NCBI GenBank assembly: GCA_015478945.1
Contig: JABUQX010022263.1
Coordinates: 1-25,979 of the forward strand
From: Trachelipus rathkii
Taxonomy: Eukaryota > Arthropoda > Malacostraca > Isopoda > Trachelipodidae
Length of the DNA stretch: 25,979 bases
Direction: 5' to 3'
The position numbers and the translations under genes are program-made. Below the pieces are notes generated by a model. The model had not been told where the DNA came from. It worked only from the letters and a program-made list of their open reading frames with translations, and did not search any database. Shown one piece after another: positions 1 through 9,785 of this stretch; the stretch's first letter is position 1, and each line of letters opens with the position of its first letter.

Positions 1-180
1 TTCGTTAATTATAAGAAAATTTGAACCAAAGGTCAAAATTTAGTGCCACGAGCAAGTGGCTCTTCAAGTCTAATAGTTTTGTGAATAATTTTTTCATTAA
101 ATAAATACGACTTTTAAACTACTTCTCCGAGGCCAATAAAATTTGTAAGTGGAATCGTAACTTTGGGTCCAAGTACCTAA
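1..180. other. AT-rich non-coding stretch
   Basis: I see no gene here. The only local structure is a small 5-bp stem, GCCAC at 45-49 pairing with GTGGC at 56-60. Too short and weak to assign a role. Confidence 0.5.
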
Positions 181-590
181 TATATTATTATTATAATACA
201 GTGGTATATACTATATACTATATATATCATAATCTATACCTTTATATATATATATATATACTATAGTATACTATATAGTAGTATATACCTCTCATATATA
301 TCGCTATATCCTCTCTCGTTCCTCACTATATATATATATATTAATATATATATATATATATAGTACTATATTCCTATATATTATATATATCTATATAATA
401 TTCATTATCTAGTATATATATATATATTATAATATATATACTCTATATTCTAGTCTATATCTATCTCATAATACTATCATCTCTAATATATTATATCATA
501 TATATTAATATCTCTCTTACTATATATATATTATAGTATACCTTATATATATATATATATATATACTATATAATATTCTCTTATACGTAG
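181..590. repeat. Impure (TA)n microsatellite block
   Basis: Long runs of alternating T and A are broken every 5 to 20 bases by single C, G or repeated A/T bases, with a few CTCT patches near 300-325. Such frequent one-base interruptions fit either an old decaying microsatellite or sequencing noise in a low-complexity run. Confidence 0.9.
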
Positions 591-904
591 AACTGCGAGT
601 AATTTATAATATTAATAATAGTATATTTGTGGATGCATACATTCCATTATCTATCCTTGAACCAATTTACTGATAAATCATGTCGGTTTAATCGAGAAAT
701 TTGTTGTTGCTCTTCAAACCCATTAGAATTGCGTGTTCAATACCATTTCATCTTTTTTTCGTAGAAATTGCAACATCTGGTCTGATCTCTTCCACCTCAC
801 TACTTTTTCTATAACATTTTGCACATTTTCAAAATCGTCAGCTCCCAACTTTGCTTCTTTCCTCCCTCTCAGTCTTCTCTCCAGTATCTCAGTCCATCTA
901 ATAC

Positions 905-2355
905 TGTTTTGTCTAAACTTCTGCTAAAGCTGGACTGTTTGATTCTCAAAGACTTTCACCTCTAATTCAATCTAGATGGTTCCGACGTTATTCCTCACTC
1001 TCGCCCCTCTCTTCTCAACTTCATTAAAAATTGTATCTTTCCTGCATTTTCTGAGCTTACTCTAAGAAGGTGGAGAGTGTGCTAGGGGTATCCCCTCAGT
1101 GGTCCTCAAAACCGTGCTTTTCTGAGCTTGATCCTGGCCTTGGTAACTCTATGTTTCGCTCACACGCTCTATAAACTGACAACCTTCTCTTTATGCGAAA
1201 AGAATTCATTCATGCAAGCGATGCGCTTGAAGAAGCGGGACTCCACTCAACATACTCCAACTATCGTAACTACGCTTTACTCCTCTGTTCTTTTCCCTAA
1301 AGTTTTCGAATCTGTCTCCTTAACAAGAAGATATAAAAACATCTAAAATCTTCTAATATTACGTCTGATTGCCAATATGCGCTCTTGTAAGAGAATCATT
1401 CGAATTGTGATGTTCTATCCCCTTTCTCTTCTCCTACTCTGTCGTTTCTACGTCTTCGCATTTCGTGATACCCTTTTTCTTTGGTGCTACAACAATCGAG
1501 CAGGCTTTGCGGATAGCAAGTCCTTCACTAAAGCTAAATATCTATCCTATTCCACATATTTCGGTATTCTGCCCTACCCTTTGTAACCTTCTCCTTACTT
1601 TCGTTCCTGTCGTTCTATTTCTGCTGCTATTGTAGATATCCACCAATTATCCTTTAAATCTATCCATAGTGATGTTCCACAGAATTCTGTTTTATCCAAA
1701 TTCTTTTCCTTTGATCTTTCCACTTACCAGATAGTTGTGTTTAACAGAAAACTAGTTGTTTTCAAATCTCTCGAAAGTAATCAGCTACTTCATCTATCTA
1801 CTTTGAACAATCTTTCACCACAACATAATTTCTTCTTTGCACAACACAGCTCAACCCTTTTTCTAATTATCTAAACAATTCTTGGTATGTATTCTTTACT
1901 CGTGATCTCTTTATCAATCAGTAAGTATAACATTAATTATGTTTTTCTTTCACAAGTGTTCCTTAGAAGTATGAATCACATAATTTGGGGTGGCTTCCAT
2001 ATCACATTGCTAACCGTGATAAAGTGTAGTCTTGGGATTGTCGACTCCTTAACTCTCCTTTAACTCTCCTACTCTCCTACTCTAACTCTCTCCAATCTTT
2101 CTAGCCGTTGAACTGTTGCATCACTCGCCTTATTCTATTGTTATTACAAGTATCATTGCTTTTTTTTTAATTTTCACAGTCTTAGTCCCTCCTTCTAGTG
2201 GCAGGATTAAGTTCCTCGACTCGTTTTCTTCGACAGTCTCAATCCATTCTCTCGCCGTCACATCTATAACCCAGCACATTCATACTGTCATGGCTCATAC
2301 TCTTAACATACTTTCTGGTAACAGTCTTGACACGTTTTTCTCACATCTTGGTTAA
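905..2355 (+). pseudogene. Frame-shifted non-LTR (LINE) reverse transcriptase remnant
   Basis: Read across several frames, the + strand gives a colinear series of motifs resembling the C-terminal polymerase of arthropod LINEs. These are KTFTSNS at 949-969 (pre-RT region); GIPSVVLKTV at 1087-1116 (family form like DGIPAIVLKTC); an SNYRNYALL-like patch near 1250-1285 (like SNYRPIAL); KVFESV at 1299-1316 (like SKVFESV); SIHSDVPQNSVLS at 1659-1697 (like INSGVPQGSVLSP, RT block B); IIWGGFHITLL at 1980-2012 (like SHIWGGSTHTALL); TVASLALFYCYY at 2112-2147 (like RRVASLSLFYRYY); and LNILSGNS from 2302 (like LWNSLP), with a stop at 2353. The order is correct but every block needs a frame change. The catalytic YxDD segment expected after 1697 seems to be missing, because the next recognisable block begins near 1740; this suggests an internal deletion of about 200 bp. 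No endonuclease domain was seen upstream. The broad group (jockey/CR1-like) is inferred; the clade is not resolved. Frameshifts may be decay or sequence error. Confidence 0.62.
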
Positions 2356-2570
2356 CTATCCTAAAAAACAATAATTAGGAATGTATTATACGCTATACAG
2401 TTATGTCTTCTCTGTTAGAGTCAGACTTTTCTATTACTGATTATAATTTTGAAAACGCACCATAAAAAACCAACATAGAAACCACAAATAAAAACCAACT
2501 GGGTTATTTTCTAGTTGTGCTTCCAATAACAATAAAAACGTCTTTTTTAAAACCAAATCTACCCTCGTAT
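2356..2570. other. AT-rich stretch after the LINE remnant
   Basis: This short A-rich segment follows the last recognisable LINE codon and contains several AAAAAC/AATAAAA runs. It could be the 3' untranslated part of the element, but no clear poly(A) tail or target-site duplication is visible. Confidence 0.3.
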
Positions 2571-2722
2571 AATAATACTATTGATATTATATACTATATA
2601 TATATATAACATCATATAATATAATATTCTATCTATATTATAGGTTTATATATATATATTATATATATATAGTATATATATATATATTATACCACCTATA
2701 CGAATAATATATATATCTTACT
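2571..2722. repeat. Impure (TA)n microsatellite
   Basis: Alternating TA runs with scattered C/G interruptions. Confidence 0.9.
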
Positions 2723-3010
2723 CCTTTCCCCATTAGGGGGATGAGGTGGCGTAACATCCAACCGGAAACAAGAAAAGTCTCTCACAAAGAATTTGACTTA
2801 ATACTCGAAGGGAAACGTCCCTGTCCCTACAATCCCCTGCATACCTTAAGTGAGAGCTCGTTTCTCAGCCAAAAATACCACCATAGGGCTTCCACATAAC
2901 ATGACGACTCAACACTTACTCGTTTTTATGTTGTGTTTGAACACTTGGCGCCAGGTCCAACAATCATACCTACTGACACTGCGCGACAAATTTCCACTAT
3001 CTCAATGCTC
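2723..3010. other. Non-repetitive island between TA blocks
   Basis: About 290 bases of balanced composition sit between two TA microsatellites. One frame stays open through it on the + strand, but this frame runs on into the TA repeat and its product resembles nothing I know. No RNA gene fold was recognised. Confidence 0.4.
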
Positions 3011-3236
3011 ACTCTCTGCTCATCTCTCTCGTCTCTCTCTCTATATAATACTATATATATATATAATATATATATATATATACTATATGAATATAGTAGT
3101 ATATAATTTAATATCATATATATATATATATATATCGTCATCATATATTATAATTTATATATATTTCAGTCGCTTCTCTATATTATATATACTACATACT
3201 ATATACTATAGTACTATATAATATTAATAATATTAT
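3011..3236. repeat. Short (TC)n then (TA)n microsatellite
   Basis: A CT-rich patch of about 30 bases (around 3012-3043) passes directly into an impure TA run. The same TC-next-to-TA pairing recurs at several other places in the window. Confidence 0.85.
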
Positions 3237-3239
3237 GTA

Positions 3240-3676
3240 GAGGATGACCAAAGCAGGATTAAAATTCATCTCTTAGATTTAATTATGTTTTATATTTTTA
3301 TCAGCATTGTCATTATTGTTCTTTATCTATTATTAGTAGTTGGCCCCCAACCCCCGCTCCCCCCAATCCCACTATTACTACTGCGTGTTAACTAAATTTA
3401 AATTTCCCCCCTTAACTTTGACCGTCTTCAAGCTGTCAATATTTTTACTTACTGTTTTGTTACATTGCGAATTCACTTATTACATGTATTTTTATTTTTT
3501 ATTTTTATTCGCATTTTCATTGTTATTTTTATTATTTATTATTTTTATTTTTAAATTTCTATCTCAGTATTATTATATATGCCCTTTCAGTATCCTGATG
3601 ATGAACCATTGTATGGTTCGAAACGTCAAATTAATAAAACTATGAATTTTTAATCCTGCTCTCTCGCGTCATCCTC
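3240..3676 (+). mobile_element. Element with inverted ends and hammerhead-like core
   Basis: The left end (3240-3269) begins GAGGATGAC and continues AGCAGGATTAAAATTCAT. The reverse complement of the right end (3642-3676) begins GAGGATGAC and, after a few extra bases, continues AGCAGGATTAAAAATTCAT. This makes a 437-bp unit with inverted termini of about 30 bp. The interior is low-complexity T/A-rich with a C-run near 3343-3368. No transposase or reverse transcriptase frame is present. Just inside the right end lies a hammerhead-like core (separate entry). Small hammerhead-bearing units are known from Penelope-like retroelements and retrozymes, so a non-autonomous relative is possible; a MITE is the alternative. 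No target-site duplication is clear. Confidence 0.5.
3595..3627 (+). ncRNA. Hammerhead ribozyme-like motif (candidate)
   Basis: CTGATGA (3595-3601) is followed by a 5-bp stem, GAACC (3603-3607) pairing with GGTTC (3615-3619) across a 7-base loop, then GAAAC (3620-3624) and GTC (3625-3627). The order CUGAUGA, stem II, GAAA, then a short segment ending in GUC is that of a minimal type I hammerhead core. One extra T at 3602 lies between the core and stem II. I could not find a convincing stem I partner between the sequence before 3595 and that after 3627. It may be a degenerate ribozyme or a chance match. Confidence 0.4.
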
Positions 3677-3725
3677 TTCATATTAATTGAGGTTTCCTCT
3701 AGGAACCTGACCTATAATTCAAATT

Positions 3726-3788
3726 CTTATATATACTATAAGTTAATAAAATAAAGTTTATAATAATATTATAATATATACTATAATA

Positions 3789-3824
<36 letters not shown>

Positions 3825-3852
3825 TATATATATATATAATATATAATAGGCT
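3726..3852. repeat. Impure (TA)n microsatellite
   Basis: TA alternation with a clean central run around 3790-3825. Confidence 0.9.
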
Positions 3853-3902
3853 ATACATGTAGAAATCAAACAAATCAAACGCTTAAAGTTTAATAAGTAC
3901 AA

Positions 3903-4051
3903 GTTAGGAAGACCTTAGTTAATATAAAGCTGCAAATATATCAAAGTTCTTTAATAATTTTTCACATAATAAACATCCAGAAGACCATTTTATATGTGAC
4001 AAATTTGATATATCTTTGCAGTTTATTTAATTTAACTAAGGCCTCCTCACC
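3903..4051. mobile_element. MITE-like hairpin of about 150 bp
   Basis: Bases 3903-3945 pair with 4004-4051. The left arm has GACCTTAGTTAA, CTGCAAATATATCAAA; the reverse complement of the right arm has GGCCTTAGTTAA, CTGCAAAGATATATCAAA. Pairing continues inward with TTCACATAATAAA (about 3961-3973) against the complement of TTTTATATGTGAC (about 3988-4000), leaving a loop of roughly 15 bases. There is no coding capacity. A short non-autonomous inverted-repeat element is the simplest reading. Confidence 0.5.
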
Positions 4052-4062
4052 ACTTGATTATG

Positions 4063-4777
4063 AGGTATATATATATATATATAATATACTATATATTATA
4101 TAGTAATATCTATATATTAGTAATTATCTATATATATAATATAGTATACTATAGTATTATATATATATATAGCTACCTATTTGTATATATTATATATTAT
4201 ATATATATATATATTATATCATATATATATAGTATATATATATATCTATATATATTAGTATATTATATATACTATAATACTACTAATAATATATACTATA
4301 CAATAATAAATTACTATAAATACTATATTTTATTTATATATATAGTATAAGTCTCTATTATACTATATATATATAATGATATATATATATATTATATCTA
4401 ATATATATATACTATACCATCTATAAAATATCTATATATATATATACCACCATGGGAATACATACAATATATATATCTATATTATCATACTCTATATCAT
4501 ATAAATAATACATACAATATATTTGTAATATTTTATTCATATTAATATTTATTTTACAGAGATTATAGATCTAGTATACTTTAGAATACCTGTTTATAAG
4601 TATATTTATTATCTTATTACTAGGCTCTAACTGAATATATAACCAAGGTCATTTAATACGGTTTCTAAACCTATATCCTATATATAAATTTATCTGATAT
4701 CTATTCACTATATATATATATATTATATATAATCTATATATAGTATATAGTCCCAGTTATTATATATAAGTATATTG

Positions 4778-4808
<31 letters not shown>

Positions 4809-4894
4809 ATATACATATATAATATAATTATACTAGATATATATATATATAATATAGTATATACATCTATATACGGTATATAAATATATTATAC

Positions 4895-4925
<31 letters not shown>

Positions 4926-5150
4926 ATACTATATACCTAATAATATATATATAGTAATATATATATACTATATATATATATATATATATAATATACTATA
5001 ATATATTATATATTATACATATAATATATATAATGTAATATATACCGCACATGTATATCTAACATATGTATTATATATAATATACTATATAAGGATATTT
5101 CTCTATAATATACTATAATATATATATATTACGATATATACTCATAATAC
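4063..5150. repeat. Long impure (TA)n block, about 1.1 kb
   Basis: This is the longest TA-rich tract of the window. It is interrupted by a less regular AT-rich part at about 4510-4680. Open frames here encode only Tyr/Ile-rich strings and are not genes. Confidence 0.9.
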
Positions 5151-5430
5151 TGAATATACTAAATTTCATTAGAAGTTCTGCCATATGTTCGAACTTCTCC
5201 CTAATTCTTTGAATTATATTCAAATTCTGATCTAAGATGTTTATGTATCTGAAATACAGATGTGGCAATATTTTTCGTGGAAACGGACTTATCAAACTTT
5301 GTCATTATTTTTTTCTGCTGAAAATGCTCAAAAAATGATGTCTTGCAAAACTCACATTTTTCTAAGTGAAATTCTACATTTACACTGTATACCCTCATTC
5401 TTGTGTTTTGTAATCATACTATATACAATT
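5151..5430. other. Unique island between TA blocks
   Basis: About 280 bases of ordinary AT-rich sequence. On the - strand a 65-codon frame (5201-5398) contains Cys-x2-Cys followed by x3-Phe and, further on, His-x-His-Leu, weakly recalling a C2H2 zinc finger. The second half of each finger is lacking. I do not call it a gene. Confidence 0.3.
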
Positions 5431-5545
5431 ATAGTATCTCTATATATATATATATATATATATCGCTATATAATATCTATATATATATACTTACTAATAT
5501 ATTCTATTATAAATATATAGCTATATATATAGTATATATAGTCTT
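5431..5545. repeat. Impure (TA)n microsatellite
   Basis: TA alternation with C interruptions, bordering a GGTAGGTAGGGTAGGG patch at about 5566-5582. Confidence 0.85.
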
Positions 5546-5714
5546 ATTATTTGGCGTATCCATAGGGTAGGTAGGGTAGGGAGCTCCTTTTAGAAATATT
5601 TTTGAGTATTTCTCTTCTAATAAAATACAATTACATGGTAAAGTTACTACATTATTACGAATTTAAATGACGATGAGGACAATTTATAGTGGCTTTGCCT
5701 CCCGTTAATATTAG

Positions 5715-5800
5715 CCCTAGGTTAAATTTAGGTTCGAGTTCTGGTTAAGGTTAGAGTCTATGTAGGTTTAAGGTTAGGTTAAGTTAGGTTAGGATACCCC
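5715..5800 (+). repeat. Degenerate TTAGG-like run
   Basis: Repeated GGTTA/GGTTAAG/TTAGGTT words occur over about 85 bases, with the best run near 5769-5795. TTAGG is the arthropod telomere repeat, and degenerate interstitial copies are common. Several words are GTT-AAGG variants, so this is a resemblance and not a telomere. Confidence 0.45.
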
Positions 5801-6157
5801 AAAAATTTAATGTAATTCTATCCCAAAAATTATAAAATAACGATACATTGAATATATTGATTTTAGCTTGGAGTCAACCACTTATAAACAGCCAAAAATG
5901 AAAAGAAAATATGACTTCATACAATCACCTTTAAGAAGATCGAGTAAATTTGGCAAGGAACACCAATACCAATAAATTAAATATTCCTTAGAAATTGCTC
6001 TAAATCAAAGTCTGTTAGTAAATCCTCTATCTTATTTAATGGGCGTACTTAAGTTTGCATTTTTCGTATAATATTATCCTGGGCCAGGCCGGTCATCATA
6101 CCTTGCTGAAACGAGCGAAATATAATATTTGGAAAATGTGAGAATAGCACTCTTTTA
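5801..6157. other. AT-rich intergenic stretch, no gene seen
   Basis: No frame with recognisable protein similarity, no RNA fold and no tandem repeat was found in this interval. Confidence 0.5.
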
Positions 6158-6310
6158 TTTCTCTCTCTCATCTCTCTCTCACTCTCTCTCACTCTTCTCT
6201 CTCTCTCACTCTCTCCTCACTCTCTCTCGCTCTCTCTCTCTCTCGCATCAGATTTCTCTCTCTCTCTCTCTTCTATCTATCTATCTAATCCTATCTATCT
6301 ATCTATAAGA
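6158..6310 (+). repeat. (TC)n followed by (CTAT)n microsatellite
   Basis: A run of TC with occasional A or G interruptions to about 6271 passes into a CTAT tetranucleotide run at about 6273-6304. Confidence 0.92.
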
Positions 6311-6864
6311 ATTAACGAGTTAGTTCACTAACAGCTGACAGAGTAAAATGAAAATGGATAGGCATGAAGATGAAATTGTGTTTCCTGCTCTAAGTTTGAA
6401 GCTAATATGTAGCTTTTAATATATGTTTGCCGATTTATTGAATTAATTTTGTTCCTCAGCTTATCTTAAAGGTCTTTTGAGCCGTTTACCCACCTCTGTC
6501 ATAGGATTGAAATAATCACTATATGCAAAGTAAGGTGTTTCTGTTCTTTATATTAGATAGATAGTCTACATTTAAAATTCTATATCAAAACTACTCTAAA
6601 GAACAAACCAGCTATTATACTTTAAAAAAATTTGGTGAGGCTTATATCCTGCTCGACGTTTTTGATAGAGTCAATCTCATTATAGTAATTCTTCACACGA
6701 TACAGATAAAGGTTTGTAATAGATTCATGTTTCAAAATAACCGAGAAGAAATTAATTTATTTTCTCGCTCCATAAAAAATAAGTCAAAATCAGCTCTGTA
6801 ATACTTGCACACATTTGTCAAAAATGTGTTTTTGTGTTCGTTATATTTTTTTCCAATAAATATT
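6311..6864. other. AT-rich intergenic stretch, no gene seen
   Basis: The sequence is ordinary AT-rich DNA. No recognisable frame, hairpin or repeat was found. Confidence 0.5.
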
Positions 6865-7240
6865 ATCTACTCATCTCTATATATATATTCTATCCTATTA
6901 TATATAATATACATATTTCATATTCTATATATCTTATATATCATTCATGTATCATATTATATCTTAATACATAGTTCAGTCTCTTATAATATCTATATAT
7001 TACTTAGCATATATATATAGTTATATACTATATATATGATACCCAAACTACCCCAAGTGTAATCTTCCAGGTACGCCACGTTATTGAATATCTACTATAG
7101 TTATATATAAGTCTCTCAGTATTAGATATTCATATATATATATATATTCAGTATCTATATTATATATCATATAATATATTATACATATTCTATAGTAGTA
7201 CTATACATATATACTAATGATATAACAAAATACTAAGTAT
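6865..7240. repeat. Impure (TA)n blocks with a short unique insert
   Basis: Two TA-rich tracts flank a unique segment at about 7038-7090 of balanced composition. Confidence 0.85.
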
Positions 7241-7745
7241 TCCAAAGGCTGGCATTAATAAACCAAGTAAAAAAACAAACGTTTATTTACAATTTTTTTT
7301 CGTGTGCGTAATAAATATTAAACTTTTGTTTTGCGTGGCAATAAATCTGTAATAAAAATAATTAAATAAATTTCCGGCATTTTAAGAAAAAAAAAAGTCC
7401 ATTTGGGTGACTGGAATTTCTTTTTTAGAGTTTCCCCCAATCGGAGTTGGGGTTCGAACAGTTTCAGCTTAATTAGTTCCAAGTGTATTTTCTTTTTTAT
7501 TTCTCCATATCATCTATTCAACTGGCATGCAGAGACGATGCGACAGAAACGCAAACATATGCAAAAGACTCACCACTGAAAGATTTTGTCTAAGCTCCTC
7601 CAACCCTCCCTTGCTTAGAGTTTCTAATTTATTTAGCATTAAATTTTGTACTAAGAACGTAGAATGAGAACACAAAAAGAATAAAGGCATGTTTGATTTA
7701 CGGAGATTCTGACAATATAATATCGATAGATAATAAGTAATCAAA
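7241..7745. other. AT-rich stretch with a weak open frame
   Basis: A 76-codon frame on the - strand (7514-7744) starts at the edge of the AAT repeat and contains a Leu-rich middle. I do not recognise it, and such a length is expected by chance. Nothing else is supportable. Confidence 0.35.
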
Positions 7746-7885
7746 AATCATAATAATAATAATAATTAATCATAAATAATAATAGCTAAATAATTCATAA
7801 TAATAAATAATAACTAATAATAATGAAATTACACATATACTAATAATAATAATTAATATATAATTCAATCAATCAATAATTAATA
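7746..7885. repeat. (AAT)n microsatellite, imperfect
   Basis: AAT/ATA triplets run over about 140 bases with substitutions and A/T insertions. Confidence 0.9.
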
Positions 7886-8190
7886 CATAAAACTAGGCAA
7901 TAAAGGTCAATAAAAGACCAAATAAAGAAGCTGCCTTGGATATTTTCTGTTTCATTTACTCGCATTTTATTTTTATTCCATTAAAACTATAAAGACAAAA
8001 TATAAAATCACCAAATTTTGTAGTTACTGTTCGTGGATCCATAATGCGATAGACCGGTGAAGTACCATATATATCTAATTTTCTCACTGTAGGTAAAATA
8101 TACTAGACTTGTATTACTAAAACTTGATTTTAAAAACCCCGAAAAACTATAAAAGTAATATTAAAAAACTAACATTTTATACTTCGAATG
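7886..8190. other. AT-rich stretch, no gene seen
   Basis: No frame, fold or repeat could be supported. Confidence 0.5.
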
Positions 8191-8193
8191 CGA

Positions 8194-8290
8194 AACATGA
8201 CTGGCCTTTATTCCCACTGTTTTATAAACATGACTGGCCTTATTTCCACTGTTCTAAACATAACGGCCTTTATTTTTCACTGTTCTATTC
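8194..8290 (+). repeat. Three-copy ~32-bp tandem repeat
   Basis: AACATGACTGGCCTTTATT (from 8194), AACATGACTGGCCTTATT (from 8227) and AACATAACGGCCTTTATT (from 8257) are each followed by TTCCCACTGTT or a close variant. Periods are 33 and 30 bases. Confidence 0.85.
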
Positions 8291-8924
8291 TTGAAGTAAT
8301 ATCACATATGAACAGATCTGCTACTTTTTATTTTTCTCAGAAACTGTTCTAAAATTAAAGTGACAAAGGTATGCTTTATCTCCTTCTGTTACACTTTCAA
8401 ACGATGGAGACTAGATGTTTTATTCCCACTCCATGATTTCTTCTTTTCCACCGCCAAGTACTTTAAGAGCATGACTGTGAGAGGTCTTTTATCAATTCCA
8501 GTCCTTATTTCAGTAATTGTGTAATAAATAATTCTGTCCTTAAATTTAACTCTGTGTGTGTTCCTTCATTAATTTTATATAAATATCTAATTAATTACTA
8601 CTGACGATCGGAAGAAAATTTTTATTATGACCTCATTTATCTTTGATGAATCTCTTAGATCTTGAATCTGTTTCGCCTTTCTCTGTCTAACACTTTTTGA
8701 CACTCTATTCTCACGAAATCAAATTTAACTAGAAGAAGACTAATTTAATTATGTACTTGATTATAATTTTAGAGAAACTAATTTATTAACATAAATAATA
8801 TTTTTTTTTAATGGGTAATGCTTCTTTAAAGCAAAAATTCATGAGTTGGAGATGTGACATAGAAAGTTGGATTATTTACTGGACTCCGTTTCGCGAGTGC
8901 AGCCCTCTCAACTAAAAAATGTTT
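8291..8924. other. AT-rich intergenic stretch, no gene seen
   Basis: Unremarkable AT-rich DNA. No motif or recognisable frame was found on either strand. Confidence 0.5.
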
Positions 8925-9145
8925 TATCAGGCTTTTCTTCTCCGAGCAGGCAAACAAAAAATAGGGACGCCAACTACACGATAAGGCGCCACCGGATTCA
9001 ATGAACAGAAAACAAAGATTTACATAAATAATAAATGGTATTACAAAAATTAAAAGATATAAAGCTAAAGTTTTATGCCTTCATGTTAAAATGTTTCAGG
9101 CTTCTCCGAGCAGGACGCCAACTACACTAGCGCCACCCCATGAAC
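8925..9145 (+). repeat. Direct repeat pair around an AT-rich spacer
   Basis: Copy 1 (about 8930-8993) and copy 2 (about 9096-9140) share ATGTTT..CAGGCTT, CTCCGAGCAGG, GACGCCAACTACAC and GCGCCACC in the same order. Copy 1 carries an extra A-rich insert of about 16 bases. Spacing is about 160 bases. This may be a local tandem duplication or the ends of a small inserted element. Confidence 0.6.
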
Positions 9146-9430
9146 AACCGGAGCTTCGTCGAACTACGGATGTAAACAAAGAAGTTGGAGGACGCAGCTG
9201 TACAGCTGTTTCGTTTAGGGTTATTTTGTTTTTATGCTTTTTCTTTTACTCCCTATTTTTTTTATTCTCACTCTTAGCAGGGGATTGGAGAGTAAGGAAA
9301 GGGGGAGAGGATTTGAGAATAGGGATGGGGGATTGTGAGGGTTGGGAGTAGCAGATAATGGGGGTTTTACCATGGGGCTTAGGAAGTGGAATATATTTAT
9401 TACTAAAAAGGTGGAGTAATAGAAAAAGCT
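9146..9430 (+). other. Non-coding stretch with an E-box palindrome
   Basis: A perfect 14-bp palindrome, CAGCTGTACAGCTG (9195-9208), places two CAGCTG E-box words two bases apart. A T-rich run follows, then a G-rich purine stretch at about 9280-9370. An 86-codon + frame (9091-9351) covers this but shows no known motif, and its start lies in the direct repeat. Confidence 0.4.
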
Positions 9431-9435
9431 GATTT

Positions 9436-9640
9436 TATATATATATATAATATATATATAGTATATTGTAGTGATGATAGGATAGTGAGTGTTATATTAG
9501 GACTTTCGTGTATCACGTACCTATACACCTATGTCACCTACTATAATTTTAGCTATATTATATACTATATTATGATAATAGTATCTATCTTTATAATATA
9601 AATATAATATATATATATATATATTAACTAGTCATAAGCT
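9436..9640. repeat. Impure (TA)n microsatellites
   Basis: TA runs at about 9436-9466 and 9550-9625, separated by a short unique segment. Confidence 0.85.
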
Positions 9641-9689
9641 TTTCATAATTTATTTGTCATCAATAAATCAATTATCTGTTTAAAAATTT

Positions 9690-9785
9690 ACTTCCTCTCT
9701 CTCTCTCTTCTCTCGTTCTCTTTTATCTCTGTACGTCTCTCTCCTCTCCGTCTCTCTCTCTCTCTCTCATCTCTGTCTCACTCTT
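9690..9785 (+). repeat. (TC)n microsatellite, interrupted
   Basis: TC alternation with occasional G/A bases over about 95 bases. Confidence 0.9.

Noticed and set aside
4054..4350. 98-codon Tyr/Ile-rich frame and similar frames in other TA blocks
   Set aside because: They are translations of TA microsatellite and carry no protein signal.
5201..5398. Zinc-finger-like frame on the - strand
   Set aside because: The Cys-x2-Cys-x3-Phe start is present, but the paired His residues are not at the required spacing and there is no second finger.
7440..7470. GGGGTTCGAAC resembling a tRNA T-arm
   Set aside because: No matching acceptor stem, anticodon arm or D-arm at the right distances on either strand.
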